Of a stretch of DNA of 64,000 nucleotides, positions 44,082 through 53,225 are shown piece by piece. Made by a program: the position numbers and the translations under genes. The notes beneath the pieces were generated by a model. The model had not been told where the DNA came from. It did not search any database and was given only the letters and a program-made list of their open reading frames with translations. The stretch's first letter is position 1; the number at the start of each line of letters is the position of its first letter. This stretch comes from Vaginimicrobium propionicum (GTDB taxonomy: Bacteria > Actinomycetota > Actinomycetes > Propionibacteriales > Propionibacteriaceae): contig NZ_LT706985.1 of the NCBI RefSeq assembly GCF_900155645.1, forward strand, positions 1 to 64,000. The letters run 5' to 3'.

Positions 44082-44921
44082 GTGAACGATACGCAAAATC
44101 TGCCCGGCGGGGCAGAGACTGAGCGCTTGCGCGCTTTCCTAGAATCCGCGCCTGACGAGTTGAGAGACTGGGCTGAGAACCAAATCGCCCAGCTCGCCGA
44201 TTCGCCTACCGTCGCAGACGAATTCGACGACTTTGACGACGATGAAGAGTTGTTGCAGCGTCCCAAATCCAATTCAACGGCAAAAAAGCGTCCCAAACCC
44301 AAGTCAACGGCTAAAAAGGGTGGCAAAAAGAATCGGGTGAACCTTATTCTGGTGACGCTACTGGTGGCGGCAGTGGTGATTATTGTCCAACAGATTGGCC
44401 ATCCAGTAGCCAACAGTCCCGAGCTGCCGGAGGGTCACCCCTCAATTGGTGCGGGCGCTGAGGTGTCCGTCCCCGCTGTTGACAAAGAAACCGAGAAAGC
44501 ACTGCTGGACAGAGCACATGCTGACCCGAATGAACTTGAGGCGCGCAAGGATTTAGGCAAACTCTATTTCGACGCCGGCCTGTACCAGGACGCCATAACC
44601 TATTTCGAGCAGGCTAACCAACTTGCCCCCAACGATGTTGAGGTGCTGTTAATGCTCGGGGTTTGCCAGTATTCCATCAATGACTTTGACTCGGCTGAGC
44701 AGACCTGGCTGCAAGCGACTAAAGCAGCCCCAGAAAAGGCCGAGCCATGGTATAATCTGGGTTTCCTCTATGTTGCGAAAACCCCTCCTGATTATGACGC
44801 TGCCAGAAAATCCTGGGAAAAGGTGATTGCCCTAGAGCCAAATTCCGAGCTGGCAGCCAGCACTAAAGACCATTTGGGACGGCTGAATGCCGGGATATCG
44901 CCCAGCCCAACCATGAGATAA
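44082..44921 (+). CDS. membrane-anchored TPR protein of the nrf/ccs cluster
   Basis: The 279-residue protein has an acidic cytosolic N-terminus, a Lys-rich tandem repeat (about 60-85, based on RPKxxSTAKK), one membrane span near 86-105 (NLILVTLLVAAVVIIVQQI), and an outer TPR domain from about 140 (PNELEARKDLGKLYFDAGLYQDAITYFEQANQL). This resembles the TPR part of CcmI/NrfG-type apocytochrome chaperones. The role in delivering apo-NrfHA to the heme ligase is inferred from position between nrfA and ccdA. The start is GTG 44082. Confidence 0.8.
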   Translation: MNDTQNLPGGAETERLRAFLESAPDELRDWAENQIAQLADSPTVADEFDDFDDDEELLQRPKSNSTAKKRPKPKSTAKKGGKKNRVNLILVTLLVAAVVIIVQQIGHPVANSPELPEGHPSIGAGAEVSVPAVDKETEKALLDRAHADPNELEARKDLGKLYFDAGLYQDAITYFEQANQLAPNDVEVLLMLGVCQYSINDFDSAEQTWLQATKAAPEKAEPWYNLGFLYVAKTPPDYDAARKSWEKVIALEPNSELAASTKDHLGRLNAGISPSPTMR

Positions 44922-44925
44922 AACT

Positions 44926-45618
44926 ATGGAAGTCAGTCTGCCAATCGCTTTCGCTGCCGGTTTCATTTCGTTTGTCTCACCGTGTTTTTTGCCGATAGTG
45001 CCAGCATTCATTTCGCAGCTGGTAGGGGATAGCCCAAGACGGGTATCGAAACGACTCGCGTTAACGAATGCCATCAGTTTCGTAGTTGGATTCAGCGTCG
45101 TCTTTATCGGCCTTTGGCTAGCTATTGGGATAATTGGACGTCAAATCGGTCAATATACCTGGATTTTCAGAATCGCGGGCGGCGCAATCTTGATAATCAT
45201 GGGCCTCCACGTGGCCCGGTTGATAAATATCCCCCTCTTTGACCGTGTAGTGCGCGCTCCGATGGGCAAGATTGGCTCCGCCCCCTCCCTGACGCGCGCC
45301 GGGTTGATGGGCGTCGTCTTTGGTGCGGGTTGGACGCCCTGTATCGGGCCGATTCTTGGTGCCATCTTGGCGCTGGCTACCACCGCCGGCAGTATGGGAC
45401 GCGGGTTCTTGCTGATGCTCGCCTATTGTTTAGGGCTGGGAATCCCCATCGTGTTGGTTGCGTTAGGTGTAGTGGCTGTCGGTGAGCGATTTGGCTGGTT
45501 CAGGCGCCACCAAACTTTGGTTTCGTTTGTCAGCGGCGGATTGTTGATAGTTGTCGGGTTGCTGCTGATAACAAATATGTTCTCCCGACTAGCGGGTATC
45601 TTACCCGTCTTCGGTTAG
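44926..45618 (+). CDS. ccdA: cytochrome c biogenesis protein CcdA
   Basis: The 230-residue protein with six membrane spans has both redox motifs of the family: FVSPCFLPIVPAF near residue 20 and GWTPCIGPILGAIL near 142. It carries electrons from cytosolic thioredoxin to outer thioredoxin-like proteins so that apocytochrome CxxCH cysteines stay reduced. It starts four bases after the TPR gene and feeds TlpA encoded at the end of the cluster. Confidence 0.93.
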   Translation: MEVSLPIAFAAGFISFVSPCFLPIVPAFISQLVGDSPRRVSKRLALTNAISFVVGFSVVFIGLWLAIGIIGRQIGQYTWIFRIAGGAILIIMGLHVARLINIPLFDRVVRAPMGKIGSAPSLTRAGLMGVVFGAGWTPCIGPILGAILALATTAGSMGRGFLLMLAYCLGLGIPIVLVALGVVAVGERFGWFRRHQTLVSFVSGGLLIVVGLLLITNMFSRLAGILPVFG

Positions 45619-45627
45619 GGTTAGAAA

Positions 45628-47043
45628 ATGGCAGAAAACCAGAACGCGAATGTTGACATCTCTCTAGGTGCCGCAGCGCACGCCATCTACGCGCTGTTCT
45701 ATAACAAGCGCTTCGGGCTAGGGATAATTTTGGCGGCTGGGTTGGCGTCCCTGATTGGGGTTATCTTTCCGCAAGCCCCAGCAGGTTTGCAATCCGATCC
45801 GCAGGCGATGTCGTCCTGGTTAGATTCGGTGCGCGCCGACTATGGCGGCTGGACGGACATTCTGGCCGCTATCGGGGTCTTTCACATGTTTTCGTCGGTG
45901 CCTTTTCTTATTATCATGGCCGGGCTTGCCCTAAGTATCCTGGCTTGTACCACTCACCGAATACCGCTGCTCTACAAGGCCGCATTCAATCCCCGTACCA
46001 AGGTCAAGCCGGCGTTCTTCACCAGGGTGCGTCACCAGGCTAGTTTCACCACTGACAATGATGATATTTCTGCTGCCATCGCTACTGTGGCCAAACGTCG
46101 CTCAATGAGGTTAATCGGGAATGATGACTCCAGCTATTACCTGGATCGATTCCATTGGGCGCCACTCGGGACGGCAGTAGCGCACCTAGCTTTCATCGTC
46201 ATAATGATTGGTTTTCTAGTCAGTTCATTTGCTGGCTTCAAGGATGAACGCTTCGCCCTAACCGTCGACATTCCTCGTGAGGTGGGCCACAACAGCGGGT
46301 TGGTCGCCAAAGCCAATAGCTTTATGGATTCGTATTATCCAGACGGCACCCCTAAGGACTACGTTACGGATTTATCTATCCTCAAGGATGGCCAGGAAGT
46401 CGCCAGGCAGGATGTGCGGGTCAATGAACCCCTCAAATACAACGGCGTTATGTTTCACCAGGCATATTTCGGGGTATCTGCGGTAGTAAGCGTGCGCGAC
46501 AAGAATGGGGCAGAAGTTTTTGCCAACGGCGTGCCGTTGGACTACACGACGGCTGATAAAACCCGTAGCTATGGGGTAGTGGAATTACCTGAATTCGGGC
46601 AGGAATTGTTCGTTATCGCCCCGGCGTCTGGGCAAACCATTGCGGATATCGCTGCCGGCCAGATTCGGGTCGAGCTTTACCCTGATGGTTCTCAAGACCT
46701 CATAGCTGACGGCGTCTTGGATCCAGGTCAGTCAGCCAAATTGGGTGAGCTAAGCGTTGAATTCAATCGTGAAAGCCAATTCACTGGCTTACTAGTGAAG
46801 AAAGATCCTGGCGCAGGTATCGTCTGGTTGGGGTCGGCTCTATTGATGATTGGCATGTGTGCGACAATGTTCTTTCCTCGCCGCCGGATTTGGGTTCGGT
46901 TGGTCAAAGATGGCTCTAATCTGGTGCAGTTGGCCTCAATTGACCGTGCCGAGGCCGGCTTTGAAAGAGATTTCCAAGCATTTAGTGCAGAACTTGAGGA
47001 AGAATTGAAGTCACCAACAGCTATATCCGAGGAAACCGGCTAG
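45628..47043 (+). CDS. resB: cytochrome c biogenesis protein ResB/Ccs1
   Basis: The 471-residue protein has three spans near the N-terminus (about 30-50, 85-110 and 185-210), a large outer domain (about 215-400), and one C-terminal span (GIVWLGSALLMIGMCATMFF). This is the topology of ResB. With CcsA it forms the system II heme ligase that attaches heme to CxxCH motifs of NrfH and NrfA. It lies between ccdA and ccsA, the usual order. Confidence 0.92.
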   Translation: MAENQNANVDISLGAAAHAIYALFYNKRFGLGIILAAGLASLIGVIFPQAPAGLQSDPQAMSSWLDSVRADYGGWTDILAAIGVFHMFSSVPFLIIMAGLALSILACTTHRIPLLYKAAFNPRTKVKPAFFTRVRHQASFTTDNDDISAAIATVAKRRSMRLIGNDDSSYYLDRFHWAPLGTAVAHLAFIVIMIGFLVSSFAGFKDERFALTVDIPREVGHNSGLVAKANSFMDSYYPDGTPKDYVTDLSILKDGQEVARQDVRVNEPLKYNGVMFHQAYFGVSAVVSVRDKNGAEVFANGVPLDYTTADKTRSYGVVELPEFGQELFVIAPASGQTIADIAAGQIRVELYPDGSQDLIADGVLDPGQSAKLGELSVEFNRESQFTGLLVKKDPGAGIVWLGSALLMIGMCATMFFPRRRIWVRLVKDGSNLVQLASIDRAEAGFERDFQAFSAELEEELKSPTAISEETG

Positions 47044-47052
47044 GAGGATGTC

Positions 47053-47946
47053 ATGCTGAAATTCGCTCAGGCGTTGCTGTTCGCCACCACCATTTTGACT
47101 GCGGTCTCTTTCGCTGGGTATGCGTTAGCGATTATCTCCGCCAAGACGGCGAGAGCTAAAGTCCTGGTCGGTGTAGGGGTTGGAGCCAGTCAGAGTACAC
47201 CTGCTAGTAAAGGCGCACCCGCCAAAAGCACACCTGTCAGAGGAGTTGCCTGGTGGGCTAATAAGTTAACCATGGTGGCGTTTTTAGTGCTCTGTATCTC
47301 TATGGCGCTGCGTTGGGTGGCTACCGGAAAGCCGCCAATGGCCAGTCACTATGAATTTGCCATAATGTTTTGTTGGGGTATGTTGCTCTTCCACTTGCTA
47401 TTTGAAGCCAAATACAAGGTGCACACTGTGGCGGTCTTTATCCTGCCGGTTGTCATCGGCATGCTGGCCTATGCCACCACACTGTCTTACGAAGCCAACC
47501 CGTTAATGCCAGCCCTGCAAAATAGCCCCATGCTGACCCTGCACGTCTTTACGGCGGCGCTGTCCTACGGAGCGGCGGTGGTTTCTTTCGGGGCAGCGAT
47601 AATGCATCTGCTGGCAGACAAAATGCGGTCTCGTCCCTGGCCGCGCTCAGAAGTTACCGATGATTTGGGCTACCGTTCAGTGGTGGTGGCTTTCCCGCTG
47701 CTGACTATCTCGATTATCTTGGGTGCGCTGTGGGCGAATGTCGCTTGGGGTCATTACTGGAGTTGGGATCCGAAGGAGACTGCCGCGCTCGTCACCTGGT
47801 TTATCTACGGCGCATACCTGCACGCTCGGGTGGTGCGTGACTGGCGAGGTAAGAAAGCGGCGTGGCTGTTGGTGCTAGGTTTTACTGCCATCATCTTCAC
47901 CTATTTCGGTAACCTGTGGTTCGGAGGGCTGCACTCTTATGTCTGA
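47053..47946 (+). CDS. ccsA: cytochrome c biogenesis protein CcsA (CcsB)
   Basis: The 297-residue integral membrane protein contains the heme-handling WWD-type motif WGHYWSWDPKETAALVTW near residue 235 and about eight spans with conserved His. It is the catalytic half of the system II heme ligase with ResB. The start ATG follows a strong AGGAGG. Its end overlaps the tlpA start by eight bases. Confidence 0.93.
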   Translation: MLKFAQALLFATTILTAVSFAGYALAIISAKTARAKVLVGVGVGASQSTPASKGAPAKSTPVRGVAWWANKLTMVAFLVLCISMALRWVATGKPPMASHYEFAIMFCWGMLLFHLLFEAKYKVHTVAVFILPVVIGMLAYATTLSYEANPLMPALQNSPMLTLHVFTAALSYGAAVVSFGAAIMHLLADKMRSRPWPRSEVTDDLGYRSVVVAFPLLTISIILGALWANVAWGHYWSWDPKETAALVTWFIYGAYLHARVVRDWRGKKAAWLLVLGFTAIIFTYFGNLWFGGLHSYV

Positions 47947-48559
47947 TGACAGACCCCGCAGCGCCCCCGCCCAAGACGAGCCAGTTTGGCGCTATAAGCT
48001 GCGTTCCTCCAAGCTAGCCACAATCATAATTGTCGCCGTTACCCTGGTGGTTGTCCTGGTGGCGGCAGCGGTTTTCAATGGCCATAATGGCATAGACGAA
48101 ACCGACCAGGGCAAGGCAGAACCCTCAAATGTTCCTAGCCAGCCCGTAGTTGGCGAGCAAGCCCCAGATTTCACTGTTACCACCTTGGACGGCACTACTT
48201 TCCGGTTGAGTGACCATAGAGGTGAACCGGTTTGGGTTATTTTTCAAGCGACCTGGTGCTCCGGGTGTCGTTCGGAGGCTCGCGATATTCAGGAAGCTTA
48301 CGAGGCTGCCAAAGATTCTGGACTGAACGTCTTAGCGGTCTATTCGGGCGAAGATAAAGACGCTGTAACTGCTTTCGCAAATCGGATGGGATTGACTTTT
48401 GTGCAAGCCAGCGACGATACGACAACCCTGTCTGGGGACTGGGGAGTCATGGGGCTGCCGTCGCATTTCTTCATAGCCCCGGACGGCAAATTGCAGGCCG
48501 CCTACCAAGGGGTGTTGTCGCGTTCCCAAATGGATGAGTATTTGGCTGCCATCAGGTGA
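47939..48559 (+). CDS. TlpA/ResA-like thiol-disulfide oxidoreductase
   Basis: The 206-residue protein has an N-terminal membrane anchor (about 24-45) and a thioredoxin fold on the outer side with the redox motif ATWCSGC near residue 103-108 and cis-Pro in MGLPSHFFI. It would reduce the heme-binding cysteines of NrfHA, taking electrons from CcdA. It ends the nrf/ccs cluster and converges on a minus-strand gene with 44 bases between. Confidence 0.92.
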   Translation: MSDDRPRSAPAQDEPVWRYKLRSSKLATIIIVAVTLVVVLVAAAVFNGHNGIDETDQGKAEPSNVPSQPVVGEQAPDFTVTTLDGTTFRLSDHRGEPVWVIFQATWCSGCRSEARDIQEAYEAAKDSGLNVLAVYSGEDKDAVTAFANRMGLTFVQASDDTTTLSGDWGVMGLPSHFFIAPDGKLQAAYQGVLSRSQMDEYLAAIR

Positions 48560-48603
48560 GATTCCCCCAAAGTAGGTGTCCTCGATTGGTGGGAGTGAGA
48601 AAG

Positions 48604-49209
48604 CTAATCGAAGTTCTTATCTAAGATTTCAACTTTCAAGCCATCATCAAGGCAGACGTTCACGATTATGGTGCCAACATTTGGAATCGGGCCGACATCT
48701 CGACCAGTTGCCCCAATTAATGCGCAGCGCAGCAAAGTGCCGTGACTTGCCGCAATAATATGTTTTCCAGGATATTGACTAGCCAGCGAATTCATCGCGA
48801 ACAAACCTCTTGCAGTGACCAATTCGCGCGGTTCGGCTCCAGGGATTGAATCGCGCATAATCAGCTCTTCGTTAGGTAAGAACGGATAAGCGGCGTAAAT
48901 TTCATCAATGGTGCGTCCCTCGGCGCCGCCCCAATCACGTTCTGCCAGTGCACATTGGGTTCGTCTTTCATTGACCTCCAAGGCATTAGCCAGAATTTGA
49001 CCAGTTAGGCCAGCCCGCTGTAGAGGCGAGAAACGTAATAAGTCCCAAGTGAATCCATGCTTGGTGGCGTAGTCACGAAGGTAGCCAACGCCAGAAGCGG
49101 CTTGTTGGCGACCCAGTTCGTTGAGTGGGGTGTCAGAAGAACCCTGGAAGCGGCCTAGGGCATTCCAGTCAGTTTCTCCATGACGGACTAGGGCGATGAT
49201 AGTGCTCAT
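48604..49209 (-). CDS. histidine phosphatase (phosphoglycerate mutase-like)
   Basis: The 201-residue protein has the RHG motif in ALVRHGETDWNALGRFQGSSDTPLNELGRQQA, the second catalytic segment around SPLQRAGLTGQIL, and the second His in IIAASHGTLLRC. Such enzymes are broad-specificity phosphatases or cofactor-dependent mutases; the length and lack of insertion favour a phosphatase. It starts nine bases after the uracil permease gene ends and is likely co-transcribed with it. Confidence 0.88.
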   Translation of the reverse strand: MSTIIALVRHGETDWNALGRFQGSSDTPLNELGRQQAASGVGYLRDYATKHGFTWDLLRFSPLQRAGLTGQILANALEVNERRTQCALAERDWGGAEGRTIDEIYAAYPFLPNEELIMRDSIPGAEPRELVTARGLFAMNSLASQYPGKHIIAASHGTLLRCALIGATGRDVGPIPNVGTIIVNVCLDDGLKVEILDKNFD

Positions 49210-49217
49210 GATTGAAC

Positions 49218-50669
49218 CTACCTAGCCTCAGGGTTATGACGTTTAGCCACAGGTTTGATGTGAGAAGTCTTGTAGGCACCTTTGGCGTCCACAATGATGC
49301 TCGCTCCGTCTGCTTCTTTAATCATCGACACCGGTGCGATAGCGCGGGCTAGGTGATAGCCAGCGACAGTGACGATAGTGCCCAATGCGATCCCGCCTAG
49401 AGTGAATGTGTCAGAAAATCGTAGCGAAACATTGCCAACGCCAATAATGATGCCGGCAGCTAGCGGCACTAGGTTAATGGGATTACCGAAGTTCACCCGG
49501 TTTTCTTTCCAGATTTTTGCACCCAATAAACCGATCATGCCGTATAGCACCACGCAAATACCTCCAAGCACCCCGCCTGGAGTAGCTGAGATTACGGCTC
49601 CGAATTTCGGGCTAAATCCGAAGAGGATAGCTACGATAGCCGCTACCACATAGGCTGCAGTTGAGTAGACGCGGGTAGCTGCCATAACTCCAATATTTTC
49701 GGAATAGGTGGTTGTAGGTCCCGCACCTAGCCCGGTAGCGATCATTGACGTGAACCCGTCTGCGGCGATAGCTCGTCCCATAACGTCATCAAGATCTTCG
49801 CCGGTCATTTCCGCTACCGCTTTGATATGGCCGGTATTTTCTGCAATCAAGGCAATAACTACAGGTAAGGCTATCAACGCGAACTCGAAGGAGAAACTTG
49901 GTAAATGGAAACCAACTACGTTACTTGTTCCTTGATATTGCCAATTGGCTAGGTCTGTTATCGGGGGCAAGCCAACCCAATCCGCATTGTGTACTGCAGT
50001 CCAGTCCACGCGCAGGTGACTGGTGCCGTCTTGGGCGGTGACCGGGCCGGTGGCCACATCGAGAATCCAAGACAATAGGTAGCCAAAAATTAGGGACACG
50101 AAAATTGCGATACGGCCGATAAAACCGCGTGCCCCTACTGAGAGCAGGATGACGAAAATCATCACTATGAAAGCCACCCATTGATCTTGTGGCCAGTAGG
50201 TGGCAGCCACGACTGGCGCCAGATTGAAACCGATCAGCATTACTACTGCGCCAGTAACTGCCGGCGGCAAAATCCGGTGAATGGGTTTAGAGCCAGCGAA
50301 ATGGATAATCAAACCAACTATGAATAAGGCTAATCCCACAATCAGCAGGGCGCCAGATACGTGAGATGGGTTGCCTCCACCTTGATAAATCAGTGTTGCT
50401 ACGCCGACGAAGGACGCCGAAGAACCCAAATAACTAGGCACCCGATTTTTTACTACCAGTAGGAAGATGAGGGTAGCCACCCCACTCATCATCACCGCGA
50501 GCTGGGGATTCAACCCCATCAGTAGCGGGAATACGAAAGTTGCACCAAACATCGCGACAACATGTTGAGCACCTAAACCAATTGTTTTGCCCCAACCTAG
50601 TCGCTCGTCGGGTTTGACGACTGCGCCCTCAACGAGGACACCGTTATTGTGTAACTTCCAGATGGCCAT
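49218..50669 (-). CDS. uraA: uracil/xanthine permease (NCS2 family, UraA-like)
   Basis: The 483-residue membrane protein has about 14 spans and the NCS2 pattern: GAQHVVAMFGATFVFPLLMGL near the N-terminus, PPAVTGAVVMLIGFNLAP, and the substrate-site segment ALIAENTGHIKAVAEMTG with the conserved Glu, followed by GLGAGPTTTYSENIGVMAATRVYS. It imports uracil by proton symport. The start follows AAAGGTGA. It may complement the lone pyrB in pyrimidine supply. Confidence 0.9.
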   Translation of the reverse strand: MAIWKLHNNGVLVEGAVVKPDERLGWGKTIGLGAQHVVAMFGATFVFPLLMGLNPQLAVMMSGVATLIFLLVVKNRVPSYLGSSASFVGVATLIYQGGGNPSHVSGALLIVGLALFIVGLIIHFAGSKPIHRILPPAVTGAVVMLIGFNLAPVVAATYWPQDQWVAFIVMIFVILLSVGARGFIGRIAIFVSLIFGYLLSWILDVATGPVTAQDGTSHLRVDWTAVHNADWVGLPPITDLANWQYQGTSNVVGFHLPSFSFEFALIALPVVIALIAENTGHIKAVAEMTGEDLDDVMGRAIAADGFTSMIATGLGAGPTTTYSENIGVMAATRVYSTAAYVVAAIVAILFGFSPKFGAVISATPGGVLGGICVVLYGMIGLLGAKIWKENRVNFGNPINLVPLAAGIIIGVGNVSLRFSDTFTLGGIALGTIVTVAGYHLARAIAPVSMIKEADGASIIVDAKGAYKTSHIKPVAKRHNPEAR

Positions 50670-50744
50670 AGTTCACCTTTCCAGGCCGAAAGTCTAGCTA
50701 AAGCTGATCTCGCCAGCTAATACAGGTGGCAGCTGAGTGGTGGC

Positions 50745-52349
50745 TTATATCCAGGAGTTAAACCACATCCGCATGCCCCAAGCTGATTTCGTCATTAGCT
50801 GATCGGTGAGAGTTGGGTAGATAAACCAGAAATTAGCAATAACCAAGACTGTTATCCCAGTTACCACCCCAGCCCCGATACGGCGACGTTGATCTGCTTT
50901 TGGAGGGCCGAGGATTTTCCCACAGACCATCGCCAGTGCAATACAGGTGAAAGGGATCATCATTATTGCGTAAAAAAAGAACAGTGGACGGTCGGCATTC
51001 GGGAACCAGGCAATCCAGGGTGTTAACCAACACAATGCTGGCACGCTGAACCGCCAGTCGCGACCCGCTAACCAAAAAGCCAAAGCTGTGACTAGAGCCA
51101 GCAATCCTATCCACCACAACATTGGGGTGCCCATTGCAGAAATGACGCGCAGGCAGGTTTCCGGTGAATCGGCTGGGCAGCCATCCGCTCCAGGCTGAAT
51201 ATCATTTACCGCGTCAATGCCGATAGGGCGACCAATAACCGGCCATGTTGTCGGATGAGCTTCATAGGTATGCGTTTGTTGGGCTATCCAATCGCCGGTG
51301 TGAAAATCGTAGATTTGTTGGTGATAATGCAGTAGGGACGCCAACGGGGCGCCGAGGAGGCGTACTGACAAGGCAGTAGGATTGTTGGCTCCCCAGTCGC
51401 GCCCCCAGCTGCCGGGTGTTGTTAGCCAGGACGCCCAACTAGCGATGTAAACAATTAAAGCCACAACCACCATTTTTACGAAAGCGATAGGACCATCAAT
51501 GCACAAGGCCAGCCAAGACTTGCGTTTAGCCCCAGCTATGCGTCTAGCCGAATAACTCTGAACAACTGAGAATATGCCCATAACGCCAAGCACATAGACG
51601 GCATTCCACTTACAGGCCACGCTCAGGCCGAATAAGACGCCAGCCCCCAGCAGCCAAGGTCTGAACCACACTGGCGGTCCAAAAGAGCCACCTAAATTTT
51701 TTAATTTTTTGTGCCTAAGATATTTGGCGAGTTTCAGCCTAAACCAATCCCGATCAGCGATGACACAAGCTACCGCCATCACCGTAAAAGTGGCCTCAAA
51801 AATGTCCAGTAATGCTATGCGGCTCATCACAAAATGCAAACCATCGAAGCACAACAGTAACCCAGCTAGCCCGCCGACTAGCGTCGATCGGGATAACCTT
51901 CTGGCTAGCCTGACGGTAGCCATGACCAGCAACGTCCCGAATAGGCATGATGCGATACGCCAACCAAAAGCATTCATGCCGAAAAGTTGTTCCCCACCAG
52001 CAATTAACCATTTGCCTAATTGCGGATGAACTACGAAAGAGGCCTTGTCAAGATAAATATCGACGTTACCGGCTGCAACTTGGCTGTTGGCTTCGTCAGG
52101 CCAGTCAGCCTCGTAACCTAGATTTAGCAAGGTCCAAGCGTCTTTGGCGTAATAAGTTTCGTCGAATACTAACCCCTTGGGATAGCCCAGGTTGACCAAG
52201 CGCATAATGAAGCACAACACACCTAACCCGAAGGTAATCATCCAGGATGACAGCCTAGATGTGTGTAGCGCCAGAGATTCTTCTAGGCGCTCAATGGTGG
52301 TCATCTTCACTTTGTCGAGTCTACGGCGTCTTGGCCAAGACAGACTCAT
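50745..52349 (-). CDS. pmt: protein O-mannosyltransferase (PMT family)
   Basis: The 534-residue GT39 membrane enzyme transfers mannose from polyprenyl phosphomannose to exported proteins. It has about 11 spans and the catalytic acidic pair in GLVFDETYYAKDAW, D63-E64, on the first outer loop. Divergent pairing with rsmI is conserved in actinobacteria (Rv1002c-Rv1003). I keep the ATG at 52349; the in-frame ATG at 52304 may be the real start, because the longer version leaves only about 25 bases for two divergent promoters. Confidence 0.92.
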   Translation of the reverse strand: MSLSWPRRRRLDKVKMTTIERLEESLALHTSRLSSWMITFGLGVLCFIMRLVNLGYPKGLVFDETYYAKDAWTLLNLGYEADWPDEANSQVAAGNVDIYLDKASFVVHPQLGKWLIAGGEQLFGMNAFGWRIASCLFGTLLVMATVRLARRLSRSTLVGGLAGLLLCFDGLHFVMSRIALLDIFEATFTVMAVACVIADRDWFRLKLAKYLRHKKLKNLGGSFGPPVWFRPWLLGAGVLFGLSVACKWNAVYVLGVMGIFSVVQSYSARRIAGAKRKSWLALCIDGPIAFVKMVVVALIVYIASWASWLTTPGSWGRDWGANNPTALSVRLLGAPLASLLHYHQQIYDFHTGDWIAQQTHTYEAHPTTWPVIGRPIGIDAVNDIQPGADGCPADSPETCLRVISAMGTPMLWWIGLLALVTALAFWLAGRDWRFSVPALCWLTPWIAWFPNADRPLFFFYAIMMIPFTCIALAMVCGKILGPPKADQRRRIGAGVVTGITVLVIANFWFIYPTLTDQLMTKSAWGMRMWFNSWI

Positions 52350-52373
52350 CGAAGCCCTTGTATCGTGTCTGTC

Positions 52374-53201
52374 ATGTCGTCAACTCTGATTCTTGCCGGG
52401 ACTCCGATAGGTGATACTGCCAGCGTCTCACCAGCCTTGTTAGATGCGTTGGCTAGTGCCAAAATCATCGTCGCTGAGGATACTCGGCGGGCGATCAGAC
52501 TATTCGAGCGGTTAGGGGTGAAAACTGCTGCCCGACTGATTAGCTGTTTTGATGGCAATGAAGAAGAACGCATTCCCGAGTTAATCGAGCTGCTAACTGA
52601 AGGATGCGATGTCATTTTCATTACTGACGCTGGCATGCCAGTAATCTCAGATCCTGGCTATCGCCTAGTCAGGGCGGCTATTGCAGCAGATATTAGGGTA
52701 ACTGCCTTGCCTGGCCCGTCAGCTGTTCTTACCGCTTTAGCAGTTAGCGGAATGCCTGCTGACAGATTCTGTTTTGAGGGATTTCTTTCCCGAAAATCTG
52801 GTCAGCGTCGCCGGCAATTAGCTGATCTCAGCGACGAAGTTCGCACCATGATTTTCTTCGAGGCTCCCCATCGGCTAGCAGGTTTTTTGTCAGACGCAGC
52901 CGATATTTTTGGAGCAAATCGGCAAGCTGCTATTTGTCGCGAATTAACGAAAACCTACGAGGAGGTAAAACGCGGTGACTTAGCCGAATTGGCGTGCTGG
53001 GCTGAAGAAAATGCTCGTGGTGAAATTACCGTCGTTATTCATGGTGGCGCGCCTGCCGAGGTAAATATTGACGATGCCTTAGAGATAGTTGCTGCCAAGA
53101 CTGAGGATGGGCAGAAACTATCGCAAGCTGTCAGTGAGACTGCAAGAGAGTTGGGGATTCGTCGTAAGGATCTCTACCAGGCAGCTTTAGCCAACCGCTA
53201 G
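52374..53201 (+). CDS. rsmI: 16S rRNA (cytidine1402-2'-O)-methyltransferase RsmI
   Basis: The 275-residue tetrapyrrole-methylase-fold enzyme shows STLILAGTPIGDTASVSPALL, AEDTRRA, ITDAGMPVISDPGYRLV, LPGPSA and GFLSRKSGQRRR, the RsmI hallmarks. I choose ATG 52374; TATCGT at 52361-52366 would put transcription start next to it, so this too may be leaderless. GTG 52365 in frame is possible. A TatD-type gene follows after 24 bases. Confidence 0.93.
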   Translation: MSSTLILAGTPIGDTASVSPALLDALASAKIIVAEDTRRAIRLFERLGVKTAARLISCFDGNEEERIPELIELLTEGCDVIFITDAGMPVISDPGYRLVRAAIAADIRVTALPGPSAVLTALAVSGMPADRFCFEGFLSRKSGQRRRQLADLSDEVRTMIFFEAPHRLAGFLSDAADIFGANRQAAICRELTKTYEEVKRGDLAELACWAEENARGEITVVIHGGAPAEVNIDDALEIVAAKTEDGQKLSQAVSETARELGIRRKDLYQAALANR

Positions 53202-53225
53202 TGGCACGCTTAGTTATTCTTCAAA

